This document shows, piece by piece, positions 38,435 to 46,368 of a stretch of 64,000 nucleotides of DNA. Numbering within the stretch: position 1 is the first letter of the stretch; every line of letters begins with the position of its first letter. The translations under genes were made by a program, and so were the position numbers. Source of the stretch: Halorientalis marina (lineage in GTDB: Archaea > Halobacteriota > Halobacteria > Halobacteriales > Haloarculaceae); assembly GCF_023028345.1 (NCBI RefSeq), contig NZ_CP095487.1, positions 2,418,001 through 2,482,000 on the forward strand, written 5' to 3'. The notes under the pieces are model-generated. The model was not told the origin of the DNA, did not search any database, and worked only from the letters and a program-made list of their open reading frames with translations.

Positions 38435-38797
38435 ATGGCCGAGCACTACTCCTCCTTCGAGCGCGGCAACCTCCGCTGGTTCCTCCAGCGGCTCACCGCC
38501 GTCTTCCTCATCGGCGTGCTCGCGTTCCACTTCATGCTGTTGCACTTCGTGAACCACGCCGCCGAGATCACGTTCATGGGCACCAACGCCCGGATGAGCC
38601 AGATCGGCTACTTCGGGACGATGGTGGCTTTCCTCGTGACCGCCACCTTCCACGGCGTCAACGGCGTGTACAACGCCTTCATCAACCAGGGCCTGACGGG
38701 CACCAAGAAACAGGCGGTCAAGTGGACGCTCGTGCTCGCGAGCGTCATCCTGATCGCCCAAGGCGTGCGGACCGCAATCGCGATGGCAGGAATCTAA
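38435..38797 (+). CDS. sdhD: Succinate dehydrogenase membrane anchor subunit
   Basis: A 120-residue partner anchor with three hydrophobic helices (LTAVFLIGVLAFHFMLLHFV, IGYFGTMVAFLVTATFHGVN, WTLVLASVILIAQGVRTAIA). The RWFLQRLTAVFL start and the FHGVNGVYN motif are typical. It follows sdhC with one base between and precedes sdhB by two bases, so translation is probably coupled. Confidence 0.92.
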   Translation: MAEHYSSFERGNLRWFLQRLTAVFLIGVLAFHFMLLHFVNHAAEITFMGTNARMSQIGYFGTMVAFLVTATFHGVNGVYNAFINQGLTGTKKQAVKWTLVLASVILIAQGVRTAIAMAGI

Positions 38798-38799
38798 CC

Positions 38800-39681
38800 A
38801 TGAGTACCGGAATCCAGGAGCAAGAGACCGACGAGGCGGAGACAGAGACCGAATCACAGGGCAAGCCCCACCAGGAGCGACGCCTGGAGAAGAAACGCCA
38901 GGACGCCGCCCGCAGGGACATGGAGCGGAAGGCGAAAGAGGAACTCGACGACGCCGAGGACGCCATCGAGATCAAGGTCTTCCGCTACGACCCCGAGGTC
39001 GAGGGCAAACAGGAGCCCCGGTTCGACACCTTCCACGTCCCCTTCTTCAAGGGGATGACGGTGCTCGACGCGCTCATCTACGCGCGGGACCACTACGATT
39101 CGAGCCTGACCTTCCGGCACTCCTGTCGCCAGGCCATCTGTGGCTCGGACGCGCTCTTCGTCAACGGCCAGCAGCGACTCGGCTGTAAGACACAGATCGC
39201 CGAGCTCGACACCCCGATCCGGATCGAGCCGCTCCCCCACCAGGAGGTCGTCAAGGACCTCGTCGTGGACATGGAGCACTTCTACGACCAGATGGAAGCG
39301 GTCGAACCGTTCTTCGACGCGGAGGAACTGCCGGCCGACGACGAGGAACAGCGACAGAGCCGGGAGAACCGCGAGAAGGTCAAGATGTCCACGCGCTGTA
39401 TCTGGTGTGGCGCGTGTATGTCCTCGTGTAACATCGCCGCGGGCGACAACGAGTACCTCGGCCCGGCAGCTATCAACAAGGCCTACCGGTTCGCGATGGA
39501 CGAACGCGAGGGCGAGAACCGGAAGGAGCAGCGCCTGAAGATCATCGAGCAGGAACACGGTGTCTGGCGCTGTCAGACCCAGTTCTCCTGTACCGAGGTG
39601 TGCCCGAAGGACATCCCCCTCACCGAGCACATCCAGGAGCTGAAACGCGAAGCGGTGAAGAGCAACCTCAAGTTCTGGTGA
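38800..39681 (+). CDS. sdhB: Succinate dehydrogenase iron-sulfur subunit
   Basis: A 293-residue subunit with a long acidic N-terminal extension (residues 1-55) unlike most bacterial forms. The 2Fe-2S cluster uses SCRQAICGSDAL plus RLGCKTQ; the second set is CIWCGACMSSCN and the third CQTQFSCTEVCPKDIP. It shuttles electrons from SdhA to the membrane subunits. It ends the visible unit: the next element is tRNA-Leu 50 bp downstream, and sdhA is not adjacent, contrary to the sdhCDBA order usual in haloarchaea. Confidence 0.95.
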   Translation: MSTGIQEQETDEAETETESQGKPHQERRLEKKRQDAARRDMERKAKEELDDAEDAIEIKVFRYDPEVEGKQEPRFDTFHVPFFKGMTVLDALIYARDHYDSSLTFRHSCRQAICGSDALFVNGQQRLGCKTQIAELDTPIRIEPLPHQEVVKDLVVDMEHFYDQMEAVEPFFDAEELPADDEEQRQSRENREKVKMSTRCIWCGACMSSCNIAAGDNEYLGPAAINKAYRFAMDEREGENRKEQRLKIIEQEHGVWRCQTQFSCTEVCPKDIPLTEHIQELKREAVKSNLKFW

Positions 39682-39731
39682 TCGCGGGTTCGCAACGCTT
39701 TACTCGCCGCCTCTCGCAGTCGTGACTGCGT

Positions 39732-39815
39732 GCGAGGGTAGCCAAGCCTGGAAACGGCGGCGGACTCAAGATCCGCTCCCGTAGGGGTCCAAGGGTTCAA
39801 ATCCCTTCCCTCGCA
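39732..39815 (+). tRNA. tRNA-Leu (CAA)
   Basis: An 84-nt class II tRNA: acceptor GCGAGGG/CCCTCGC, D arm GCCAAGCCTGGAAACGGC, anticodon stem GCGGA/TCCGC around CTCAAGA (anticodon CAA), a long variable arm TCCCGTAGGGG, and T arm AAGGG-TTCAAAT-CCCTT. Discriminator A, CCA not encoded, no intron. It stands 50 bp after sdhB on the same strand. Confidence 0.95.
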
Positions 39816-40023
39816 CTGTTGGCCGCTACGGCCCATCGCAAACAGTGCGCGGAAGTCCGTTCGGAGCGGTCTTCCCTCGCAAACTCTACTGACGATCGAC
39901 GACCAGCAGCGCAATCGAGTGCTGAATCAGCCACTGGCCCGACGACGGATGATAAAAAGCACCGTCTCTAACCGGGGGATTTTTAAAACATATCGAGCAG
40001 TGAGGAGAAGACGAGCTATACAT

Positions 40024-41214
40024 ATGCGACGTCGCGCATTCCTTGCGACGGCCGGGACCCTGCTATCGGCTGGGTGTGGGGCGCTGACGGGTGGCCGTAA
40101 CGGTGGGGGGAGCGGTGACCGCGGGCCCGAGGACTGGGGGGACGAGGACGGGCCGGACTTCACGGCGCGCCCGGAGCGGACGCTTCCCGAACCGCCGGGT
40201 GGAGCACAAAACGAGTACCGAATCAACACCGAGGTGGATTCCGAAATTCGCGGCGTGGGGGGAGGCGACGCCGACATCCGCGACCCGTTCGGCGTCGACG
40301 GGGGCCGTGACGACGGGACGCCGACCCAGGCGAACCAGGAGGCGGCCGAGTTGATCGGGGAGGCTCGGAACCAGCTCGACGACGCCCTCGCCGCCTACAG
40401 GGAGTACGCGGGAACGAACGCTTCGATCACGGACGTCAACGCTTCACACACTTCGTTCAATAACCTCACGGTCGAGGATCGAGTCAGCGAGGCGGAGTCG
40501 ACGCTCGACGAGGCAGTCGAGTCGGCGACGGACGGGCAGAAGATGAACATCATCGGGCTGGCACACGTCTCCGTGTTCATCCGGTACGCGGCACGGTGTC
40601 AGAAGGCGCTGGGTGACGCCTTCGAGGAAGTCGAGTTCATGTCCGAGCGGCTGTACAACGAGAGTCTGCGGCTCGTCGATCAGGGGAACCGGCAGGCGAG
40701 AAGCGCGATCCGCGAAGCGAGAGACGCCTACCAGGTCATCGAAAGCGAGGTCGAAGAGGACGCCTTCGGCGCCTATGGGACGCTCTCGGAGGCTATCTTC
40801 AGAGAGAAGGTCCAGCAGTTGGACAGCGAAATCGCGGCGCTCGACGAATCCCGGAGCGGTCTTCGGGACATGAAAAACGGCGTCACCGAACTCCAGGCTG
40901 GCGTGCCGGCGTTTCTGGACGAGCGATACGAGGAGGCCGAGCGCCGGTTCTCCGGTGCGAGCGCCGACTTCGCAATCGCGCGCACGTCCTTCCGACTGAC
41001 CAGCGGGTCCCGGGAAGTCGAATCGAAGGTCAGGGAGATCGTCGGGGTCGCCCAGACGCTCGAACAGGCGACGTCAGACCTGCGGCGGGCGGCACAGGCT
41101 CAGCTCAACGACGAACGCCTGGTCTTCTACGAAGCACGGCGGGCCGCCCAACAACACATCGAGTCCAACGAGATCGTCCGCGGTATGCGGACGATGAACG
41201 ACATCGTCACCTGA
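40024..41214 (+). CDS. Tat-type lipoprotein with helical coiled-coil domain
   Basis: A 396-residue exported protein. RRRAFLATAGTLLSAGC at residues 2-18 combines a Tat motif with a lipobox. A Gly/Asp-rich linker to about residue 100 precedes an all-helical, Glu/Ala/Arg-rich region with coiled-coil character (AELIGEARNQLDDALAAYRE, QLDSEIAALDESRSGLRDMK, ERRFSGASADFAIARTSF). No enzymatic motif is seen. It is membrane-anchored on the outer face and may act as a spacer or binding protein. A TATA-like TTTTTAAAACATATC lies about 45 bp upstream. Confidence 0.75.
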   Translation: MRRRAFLATAGTLLSAGCGALTGGRNGGGSGDRGPEDWGDEDGPDFTARPERTLPEPPGGAQNEYRINTEVDSEIRGVGGGDADIRDPFGVDGGRDDGTPTQANQEAAELIGEARNQLDDALAAYREYAGTNASITDVNASHTSFNNLTVEDRVSEAESTLDEAVESATDGQKMNIIGLAHVSVFIRYAARCQKALGDAFEEVEFMSERLYNESLRLVDQGNRQARSAIREARDAYQVIESEVEEDAFGAYGTLSEAIFREKVQQLDSEIAALDESRSGLRDMKNGVTELQAGVPAFLDERYEEAERRFSGASADFAIARTSFRLTSGSREVESKVREIVGVAQTLEQATSDLRRAAQAQLNDERLVFYEARRAAQQHIESNEIVRGMRTMNDIVT

Positions 41215-41258
41215 CCCGGGACCGGGGAGTTCTTTCGGTCGGCGGCCGTCCAAACGGT

Positions 41259-42050
41259 ATGGACGACGCGCAGGCGCTCGCGAAGCGTGCGGCGAAGCGT
41301 GGCAGTGCGGTCGCCATGGACTCGTTCCGCCGGACGGTCGGCATCGAGACGAAAGCACACAAGAACGATCTGGTGAGCGAAGCCGACAGGGCGGCCCAAG
41401 AGCGTGTCATCGAGACGCTGGAGGCCGAGAGCGACGCAGCCATCGTCGCGGAGGAAGCGGGGGCCGAAGGGGCGGTCCCGGCGGCCGGTCGAGCGTGGGC
41501 GGTCGACCCTATCGACGGGACGGCGAACTTCCTCCGGGGTATCCGGACGTGGACGACGAGCGTCGCGGCGGTCGAGGACGGGCGGCCCGTGGCGGCCGCG
41601 TCGGTCGCGCCGGCGGCCGAGGACACGTACGCCGCAGGAGCCGACGGAACGCGGCTGAATGGAGACCGGGTCGGCGTGAGCGACCGCGATGACGTGGAGA
41701 CGTTCGCGGCCGCGGTGCTGGGCTGGGGAGCACACGGCGACCGGGCGGACTACTCGCGACTCGCGTCGGCAATCGTCGAGCGAGTCGGGGATATGCGCCG
41801 GTTCGGGAGCATGCAGACGGCGCTGGCGTTCGTCGCGGCGGGGTCGCTCGACGCGGCGATCACGACGGGTCAGCCGAACCCGTGGGACTCGCTGGCCGGC
41901 GTCCACCTCATCCGGGAGGCCGGGGGACGGGTGACCGACCTCGACGGGGCGGAGTGGCGTCACGACAGCGACGCGCTGGTGGCCTCGAACGGCCGCTGTC
42001 ACGAGGACGTGCTGGCGGTCGCCCGGGCGGCCGCGGACGACTGGGAGTGA
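41259..42050 (+). CDS. Inositol monophosphatase family phosphatase
   Basis: A 263-residue Mg-dependent phosphatase. The metal-binding residues lie in VAEEAGAEG, the signature DPIDGTANFLRGIRT at about 85-99, and the C-terminal NPWDSLAGVHLIREAGG. Archaeal members hydrolyse inositol-1-phosphate, fructose-1,6-bisphosphate or PAP; sequence alone does not decide. It follows the lipoprotein gene by 44 bp on the same strand and is followed by DUF63. Confidence 0.9.
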   Translation: MDDAQALAKRAAKRGSAVAMDSFRRTVGIETKAHKNDLVSEADRAAQERVIETLEAESDAAIVAEEAGAEGAVPAAGRAWAVDPIDGTANFLRGIRTWTTSVAAVEDGRPVAAASVAPAAEDTYAAGADGTRLNGDRVGVSDRDDVETFAAAVLGWGAHGDRADYSRLASAIVERVGDMRRFGSMQTALAFVAAGSLDAAITTGQPNPWDSLAGVHLIREAGGRVTDLDGAEWRHDSDALVASNGRCHEDVLAVARAAADDWE

Positions 42051-42139
42051 CGCGAGGCGGTCGGCGACGCCCCAGCGGCGGTGTGTAGCCCGCACACGGG
42101 ACCGGAAAACCCAAACGGGCGGGTCGCACGAATGCGGAC

Positions 42140-43279
42140 ATGGACGTGATCGCGCGACTCGACTCGGGTCGCACGTGGCTCGGCACCGCCCTGGCGGCCA
42201 CCGCCCTCCTTCTCGTGGGATCGCTAGTGTTCCCAACACGCGTCTACGACGGGTTCGTCTGGCACTACTTCTGGGGGCCGATCTACGCCGACGCGCACAA
42301 CGCCGCCTGTGCGGTGACCGGCGGCGGGACCACCGAGTTGCTCTACCAGCGGGGCGCCTGCCGGGTCGCGGAGTCGTCGGGTGCCATCGTCGCCGAACCC
42401 GGCTACACCGTCGTCTCCGAGATCGGGTACATGGTCATCCTCCTGTTCATGCTGGTCGGCGTGCTCCAACTCCTGCGGTACCTCGACATCTACAGCGAGC
42501 GAGACCTCTTCTACGCCCTCGTGCCCTTCATGCTGTTCGGGGGCGTCCTCCGCGTAATCGAGGACGCGAACGACGCCGTCCCACAGGGGGTCGAGCAGGC
42601 GATCAGCTACCCACTCAACACCCTCATCATCAGCCCGCTGATCTACTTCACCGTCTTCTTGCTCACGCTGGGGTCGCTCATCGTGGCCTACCGCCTGGGA
42701 CGCGAGGGGGTCGTCGACGAATACCAGCGGCTGATGGCGGTCTTCGGGGGCGTGTTCCTGGTGCTGTCCTTTGGGTACCTGCTCTTTCTCGGCGTCACTG
42801 CCGACTACGTCTCCCTCTACCCCCAGATTCTCCTGTCGGTGGTCGTGATCGCCTCGCTGGTTTCGGGCGGCATCTGGCTGGGCGTCGAGCGGTTCGCACC
42901 CCACATCAACGCCGGCACGGGGCTGATCGGGCTGGTGGTGCTGTGGGGCCACGCCATCGACGGCGTGGCGAACGTCATCGCGGCCGACTGGCTGGGCGCG
43001 CTCGGCGTCGACCTCGTTTACAGTGCCAAACACCCCGCAAACCGATTCATCATCGACGTGACGGAGTCGATCCTGCCGGAGTCGATCATCGCAGTCACGG
43101 GGTCGTCGTGGCCCTTCCTCGTGGTGAAGATGGTCGTCGCACTAGCTGTGGTCTGGATCTTCGACGAGGAGATCTTCGAGGAGAGCCCGCGCTACGCCCT
43201 GCTCTTGCTGACCGCTATCGTGGCAGTCGGGCTCGGGCCCGGGACGCGGGACATGGTCCGGGCGACCTTCGGCATCTAG
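42140..43279 (+). CDS. DUF63 family integral membrane protein
   Basis: A 379-residue polytopic membrane protein with about eight hydrophobic segments ([60 protein letters not shown] and others). Motifs shared by DUF63 are [14 protein letters not shown] near the start, [16 protein letters not shown] (here [14 protein letters not shown]) and [12 protein letters not shown]. The family is limited to archaea and has no assigned function. Its end overlaps the convergent zinc-ribbon gene by four bases. Confidence 0.85.
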   Translation: MDVIARLDSGRTWLGTALAATALLLVGSLVFPTRVYDGFVWHYFWGPIYADAHNAACAVTGGGTTELLYQRGACRVAESSGAIVAEPGYTVVSEIGYMVILLFMLVGVLQLLRYLDIYSERDLFYALVPFMLFGGVLRVIEDANDAVPQGVEQAISYPLNTLIISPLIYFTVFLLTLGSLIVAYRLGREGVVDEYQRLMAVFGGVFLVLSFGYLLFLGVTADYVSLYPQILLSVVVIASLVSGGIWLGVERFAPHINAGTGLIGLVVLWGHAIDGVANVIAADWLGALGVDLVYSAKHPANRFIIDVTESILPESIIAVTGSSWPFLVVKMVVALAVVWIFDEEIFEESPRYALLLLTAIVAVGLGPGTRDMVRATFGI

Positions 43280-43425
43280 AGCCGTTCGAGCGCCGACTCC
43301 GGGTAGTATTTGCCGCCGCAATCGGGACACTCCGCGACGGACACCGTCGTCCCAGCGCGCGCGACCTCGCCCCTGACGAGGTCCCCACCACACTCGGCAC
43401 ACGGGAGTTCGTATTCGGTTGTCAT
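43276..43425 (-). CDS. Small zinc-ribbon protein
   Basis: A 49-residue protein from ATG 43425: [20 protein letters not shown], then [15 protein letters not shown]. Two CxxCG knuckles 20 residues apart make a complete zinc ribbon. Such small proteins may bind nucleic acid or protein; the role is unknown. The stop overlaps the DUF63 stop on the other strand. Confidence 0.7.
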   Translation of the reverse strand: MTTEYELPCAECGGDLVRGEVARAGTTVSVAECPDCGGKYYPESALERL

Positions 43426-43535
43426 TGGAAACGGGTCGCTGACCTGACGGTAAGCAACCCCGTGCAAGTTATTCACAGGCGTCGCTATAAATCTTCGTCT
43501 CGGCCGACAAGACAGGTGATTTTTGGCTCGGCACG

Positions 43536-45263
43536 TCAGGGGAAGGGGTGGTGGTCGCGGTCGAGACGCGGCTCGAACCCCATTCCGGTCGGCACGTCGG
43601 TGGCACGGTCGCCGAAGTAGTGCGCGTCGAAGAAGAGCGGCTGTGCCTCGGGGACCAGGACGCGAACGGCCTCGAAGCCCAACCGTTCGACATCGGGGGT
43701 CGTGGTGCGTGCGGCGTGGGCGTCGAGGCCGGCGTCGGTGACGCGGTCGACGACGGCGTCGAGGTGGTCGGCTCCTGTCGGCACCGAGTCGGGACCGACG
43801 CTCCCGGCGGGGACGCCGCTGTCGGTGCTAACGAACGCCTGTGCGCTCTCGGGGAAGTTCGCGTACTCCCCGATGGCCCCTTCCACGTCCTCGGCACCCT
43901 CCATGCCCATCCCACGGAGTTCGAGCCAGTTCTGGAGGGCCTCTGCGAGAGCGTCAGTCGCCGCGCGCGCGGCGTCCAGGTGGGCGCTCGACCCGAGGGC
44001 AAAGCGGGGCCAGGCCTCGCGGTGGACGGCGACGGCGACGACCGGCACGTCCACGTCCTGAGTCAAGAGAAGCGGGTCGACCCGGAGGTTCTCCGAGCGG
44101 GCGCGGCGAACGAGGGTGTCGAACCGGTCGTCGGTGACGTCCAGGCCGAGCGGCTCGAACGACGAGTACCAGGCCAGCATCGTCGCGTCACGCTCGATGA
44201 CCTCGTAGAGGCCACTCAAAACAGCCTCCACGCCCCCGTTGCCGAGGCCGAGGCCGGTGGTGACCGCCGGCCGGAACCGCTCGCTCGGAGGCGGGAAGTG
44301 GACGAACTCCGCGGGGAGGGACACCGTCTCGCCAGTGGCGAGGTCGGTCCCGGGGACCCACTCGATGGGCGCGTCGGCCGACCCCTCGAGGTCGACGGCA
44401 TCGTCGTCGGGGTCGGGCGCGACGAACGCGGACGGTTCGACGGGGGCTGTGACCTCGCCGGCGGGCGCCGTCTCGAACTCGGCGGTTCGGTAGACGCCGG
44501 CGCAGTACCGCTCCAGCCCCTCACCGAGCGCTTTCATGAACGCGGCGTTCCAGTCGGCGTCGACCCCGGCGGCCTGGCGGGCGGCCGTCGCGTCGCTGAA
44601 GCCGCTCGTGTCGGCCTGCTGGGCGAGGTAGTAGGGGACGGGGAAGGACTCTGCCTCCCCGACCTCGCTGACGATGCCGACGCGGTCGTCGAGGCCACCC
44701 TCGGCGCGGGCCAGCGACTCCTCCAGGTTGCGGTCGACGCTCGTGAGCGAAAGCGTGCGGTCGCGGTCCGTCCCGCACTCACAGCCAGGTGCCGGGAGGA
44801 AGCGTCGTTCGGCGTGTGGGATCTCGACGACGCCGCCGAGGGCCGTCGAGTCCTTGCCGGCGAGGAGGCGGGCACCCTCGCGGCCGGCGATGGCGCCGGC
44901 GAACCGGGCGGTCTCGGGGTCCGGCGCGGCCTGTGGTGACTGCTCGGGGTCGGCGTTCGCCCGGACGCGTTCGGAGAGACAGGCGTAACAGCCGGTCTCG
45001 GGGCCGAAGCCGGCGACGGCACCCTCGACGACGGGGTAGCCGCCGAGGCCGCCGATCTCGACGGCGAGCCAGGGCACGTCGTGTTCGAGGGCCGTCGCGT
45101 TCGCGGTCTCGAAGGCCACGTCGCCGGCCTGTCCGACCACGACGGCGAGGTCGGCCTGAGCGATACCACCGGGGTCGACATCCGCGACGCCGGCACCGAC
45201 GTCGTCGAGGGCCGCCGCGACCGCATCGCGTGCTGGCCCGGACCCGACGAGGGCAACTGCCAT
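43536..45263 (-). CDS. YcaO protein with fused N-terminal zinc/E1-like domain (TOMM cyclodehydratase type)
   Basis: A 575-residue fusion. Residues 1-170 resemble the C-protein (ThiF/E1-like) partner of azoline-forming cyclodehydratases: a Rossmann-like start (VALVGSGPARDAVAAALDDV) and a zinc set GCYACLSER and PGCECGTD. Residues about 200-575 are the YcaO ATPase domain, with AAFMKALGEGLERYCAGVYR and YEVIERDATMLAWYSS supplying ATP/Mg ligands and ATDALAEALQNWLELRGMGM further on. The C-terminus ends DRDHHPFP, like the proline-rich ends of cyclodehydratase YcaOs. These enzymes turn Cys/Ser/Thr in peptides into azolines, or make thioamides. No precursor peptide, dehydrogenase or transporter is recognisable nearby. 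It follows tbsP by 39 bp and is probably co-transcribed. Confidence 0.82.
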   Translation of the reverse strand: MAVALVGSGPARDAVAAALDDVGAGVADVDPGGIAQADLAVVVGQAGDVAFETANATALEHDVPWLAVEIGGLGGYPVVEGAVAGFGPETGCYACLSERVRANADPEQSPQAAPDPETARFAGAIAGREGARLLAGKDSTALGGVVEIPHAERRFLPAPGCECGTDRDRTLSLTSVDRNLEESLARAEGGLDDRVGIVSEVGEAESFPVPYYLAQQADTSGFSDATAARQAAGVDADWNAAFMKALGEGLERYCAGVYRTAEFETAPAGEVTAPVEPSAFVAPDPDDDAVDLEGSADAPIEWVPGTDLATGETVSLPAEFVHFPPPSERFRPAVTTGLGLGNGGVEAVLSGLYEVIERDATMLAWYSSFEPLGLDVTDDRFDTLVRRARSENLRVDPLLLTQDVDVPVVAVAVHREAWPRFALGSSAHLDAARAATDALAEALQNWLELRGMGMEGAEDVEGAIGEYANFPESAQAFVSTDSGVPAGSVGPDSVPTGADHLDAVVDRVTDAGLDAHAARTTTPDVERLGFEAVRVLVPEAQPLFFDAHYFGDRATDVPTGMGFEPRLDRDHHPFP

Positions 45264-45302
45264 TGGCGGCCCGTGGAGACGGAGAGAGAAAAAGCGCGGG
45301 GG

Positions 45303-46121
45303 TTAGCTCGAGAGGATGCTCTGTGCGACGTTCGCCAACTGGTCGGCCTCGGCGTCTTCGAGGCGCTCGTCGCCAAGCATCAGGCGCAGGCGGGGCCGGC
45401 CCACGTCGATGGGGACCTTCTCGGTGTCGATCAGGCCCATGTCCTCCAGTTTGGTCTTGGTTCGCGAGAACGTGGCCTTCGATGCGAGGCCGATATCCTC
45501 GCCCCACTTGCTGATGTCGTAGAGCAACTCGCCGTTTTTGGCGGCGACCAGGAGGCTGATGGTCACTTCGTCGAGGCCGTCGCCGTTCCCGCGCGCCGTC
45601 TGAAGAGAGGCGAGCACCTCGTCGAAGTCGTCGGCGGTCGCCTCGTCGATGTCGGCTCCGAGCGTGTCGCGGACCGTCGTGAGCGGTGGCGTCCGGAGCG
45701 TGTACTCGTCGGCGTCCGCCCACGCGCTCTCGTACTGGCGGTGGGCGTTCGCGACGAACTCCTCGTCGTCAGATTGGAGGCCAGCGACCTGCTCACAGGC
45801 ACCGACCACGGAGACGACCGCGTCGTCCGTGACCAGCAGGGAGTTCGCCGGCGCCTCCTCGGTCGTTCGGAGTTCCAGGCTCCCGTCCTCGATCAGGTTC
45901 GCCGCGCGACTCGCGACGATGAAATCCTCCATCACGCCCTTCAGCGGGCGCTCCGATACGAGGAGTTTGATCGTCGGCGCCGGTTCCAGATCGGTCGCGA
46001 CCGATACGAGCTCTTCTATCGTCTCGGGGGACGGCCCGACCACGTACAGCTCCGTGGTTGGCTCCTCCATCACCGTCGTGAGGAGATCCGCGATGCCGTC
46101 CGTCAGTAACGTTTCACTCAT
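45303..46121 (-). CDS. tbsP: Transcriptional regulator TbsP
   Basis: A 272-residue haloarchaeal regulator. Landmarks are TELYVVGPSPETIEELVSVA near the start, NSLLVTDDAVVSVVGACEQV in the middle, and a C-terminal winged helix VTISLLVAAKNGELLYDISK followed by SKATFSRTKTKLEDMGLIDT and VPIDVGRPRLRL. I recognise this as TbsP (formerly DUF5821), which in Haloferax works with TrmB on glycolytic gene control. The upstream region is AT-rich (TGAGTATATATTGTTTTACC) and should hold its promoter. The YcaO gene follows 39 bp downstream. Confidence 0.88.
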   Translation of the reverse strand: MSETLLTDGIADLLTTVMEEPTTELYVVGPSPETIEELVSVATDLEPAPTIKLLVSERPLKGVMEDFIVASRAANLIEDGSLELRTTEEAPANSLLVTDDAVVSVVGACEQVAGLQSDDEEFVANAHRQYESAWADADEYTLRTPPLTTVRDTLGADIDEATADDFDEVLASLQTARGNGDGLDEVTISLLVAAKNGELLYDISKWGEDIGLASKATFSRTKTKLEDMGLIDTEKVPIDVGRPRLRLMLGDERLEDAEADQLANVAQSILSS

Positions 46122-46368
46122 CGTCCTAGTTGAGTATATATTGTTTTACCGTATTTAATTTTATCGCTGATAACGAGTTGAATTACGCAATCTTCCGGGA
46201 AACACCCGCAATTCACCGTGGTTAAATATATGTCTTCCTCGTCGTTTTCAAATATGAAAACTTCAGGGCGGGAGGCGGGGCCGCTACGCGCGGACTGTGG
46301 ATCGACGGATGGGTGGATTCGCCAGGTGTGTCAGGGACTCCCGAACTTAGTGTTGTCGGCCGCGGGCG

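Noticed and set aside
43536..46121. A complete azole-peptide (TOMM) gene cluster.
   Set aside because: No precursor peptide, FMN dehydrogenase, protease or transporter is visible on either side, so only the cyclodehydratase-like protein is claimed.
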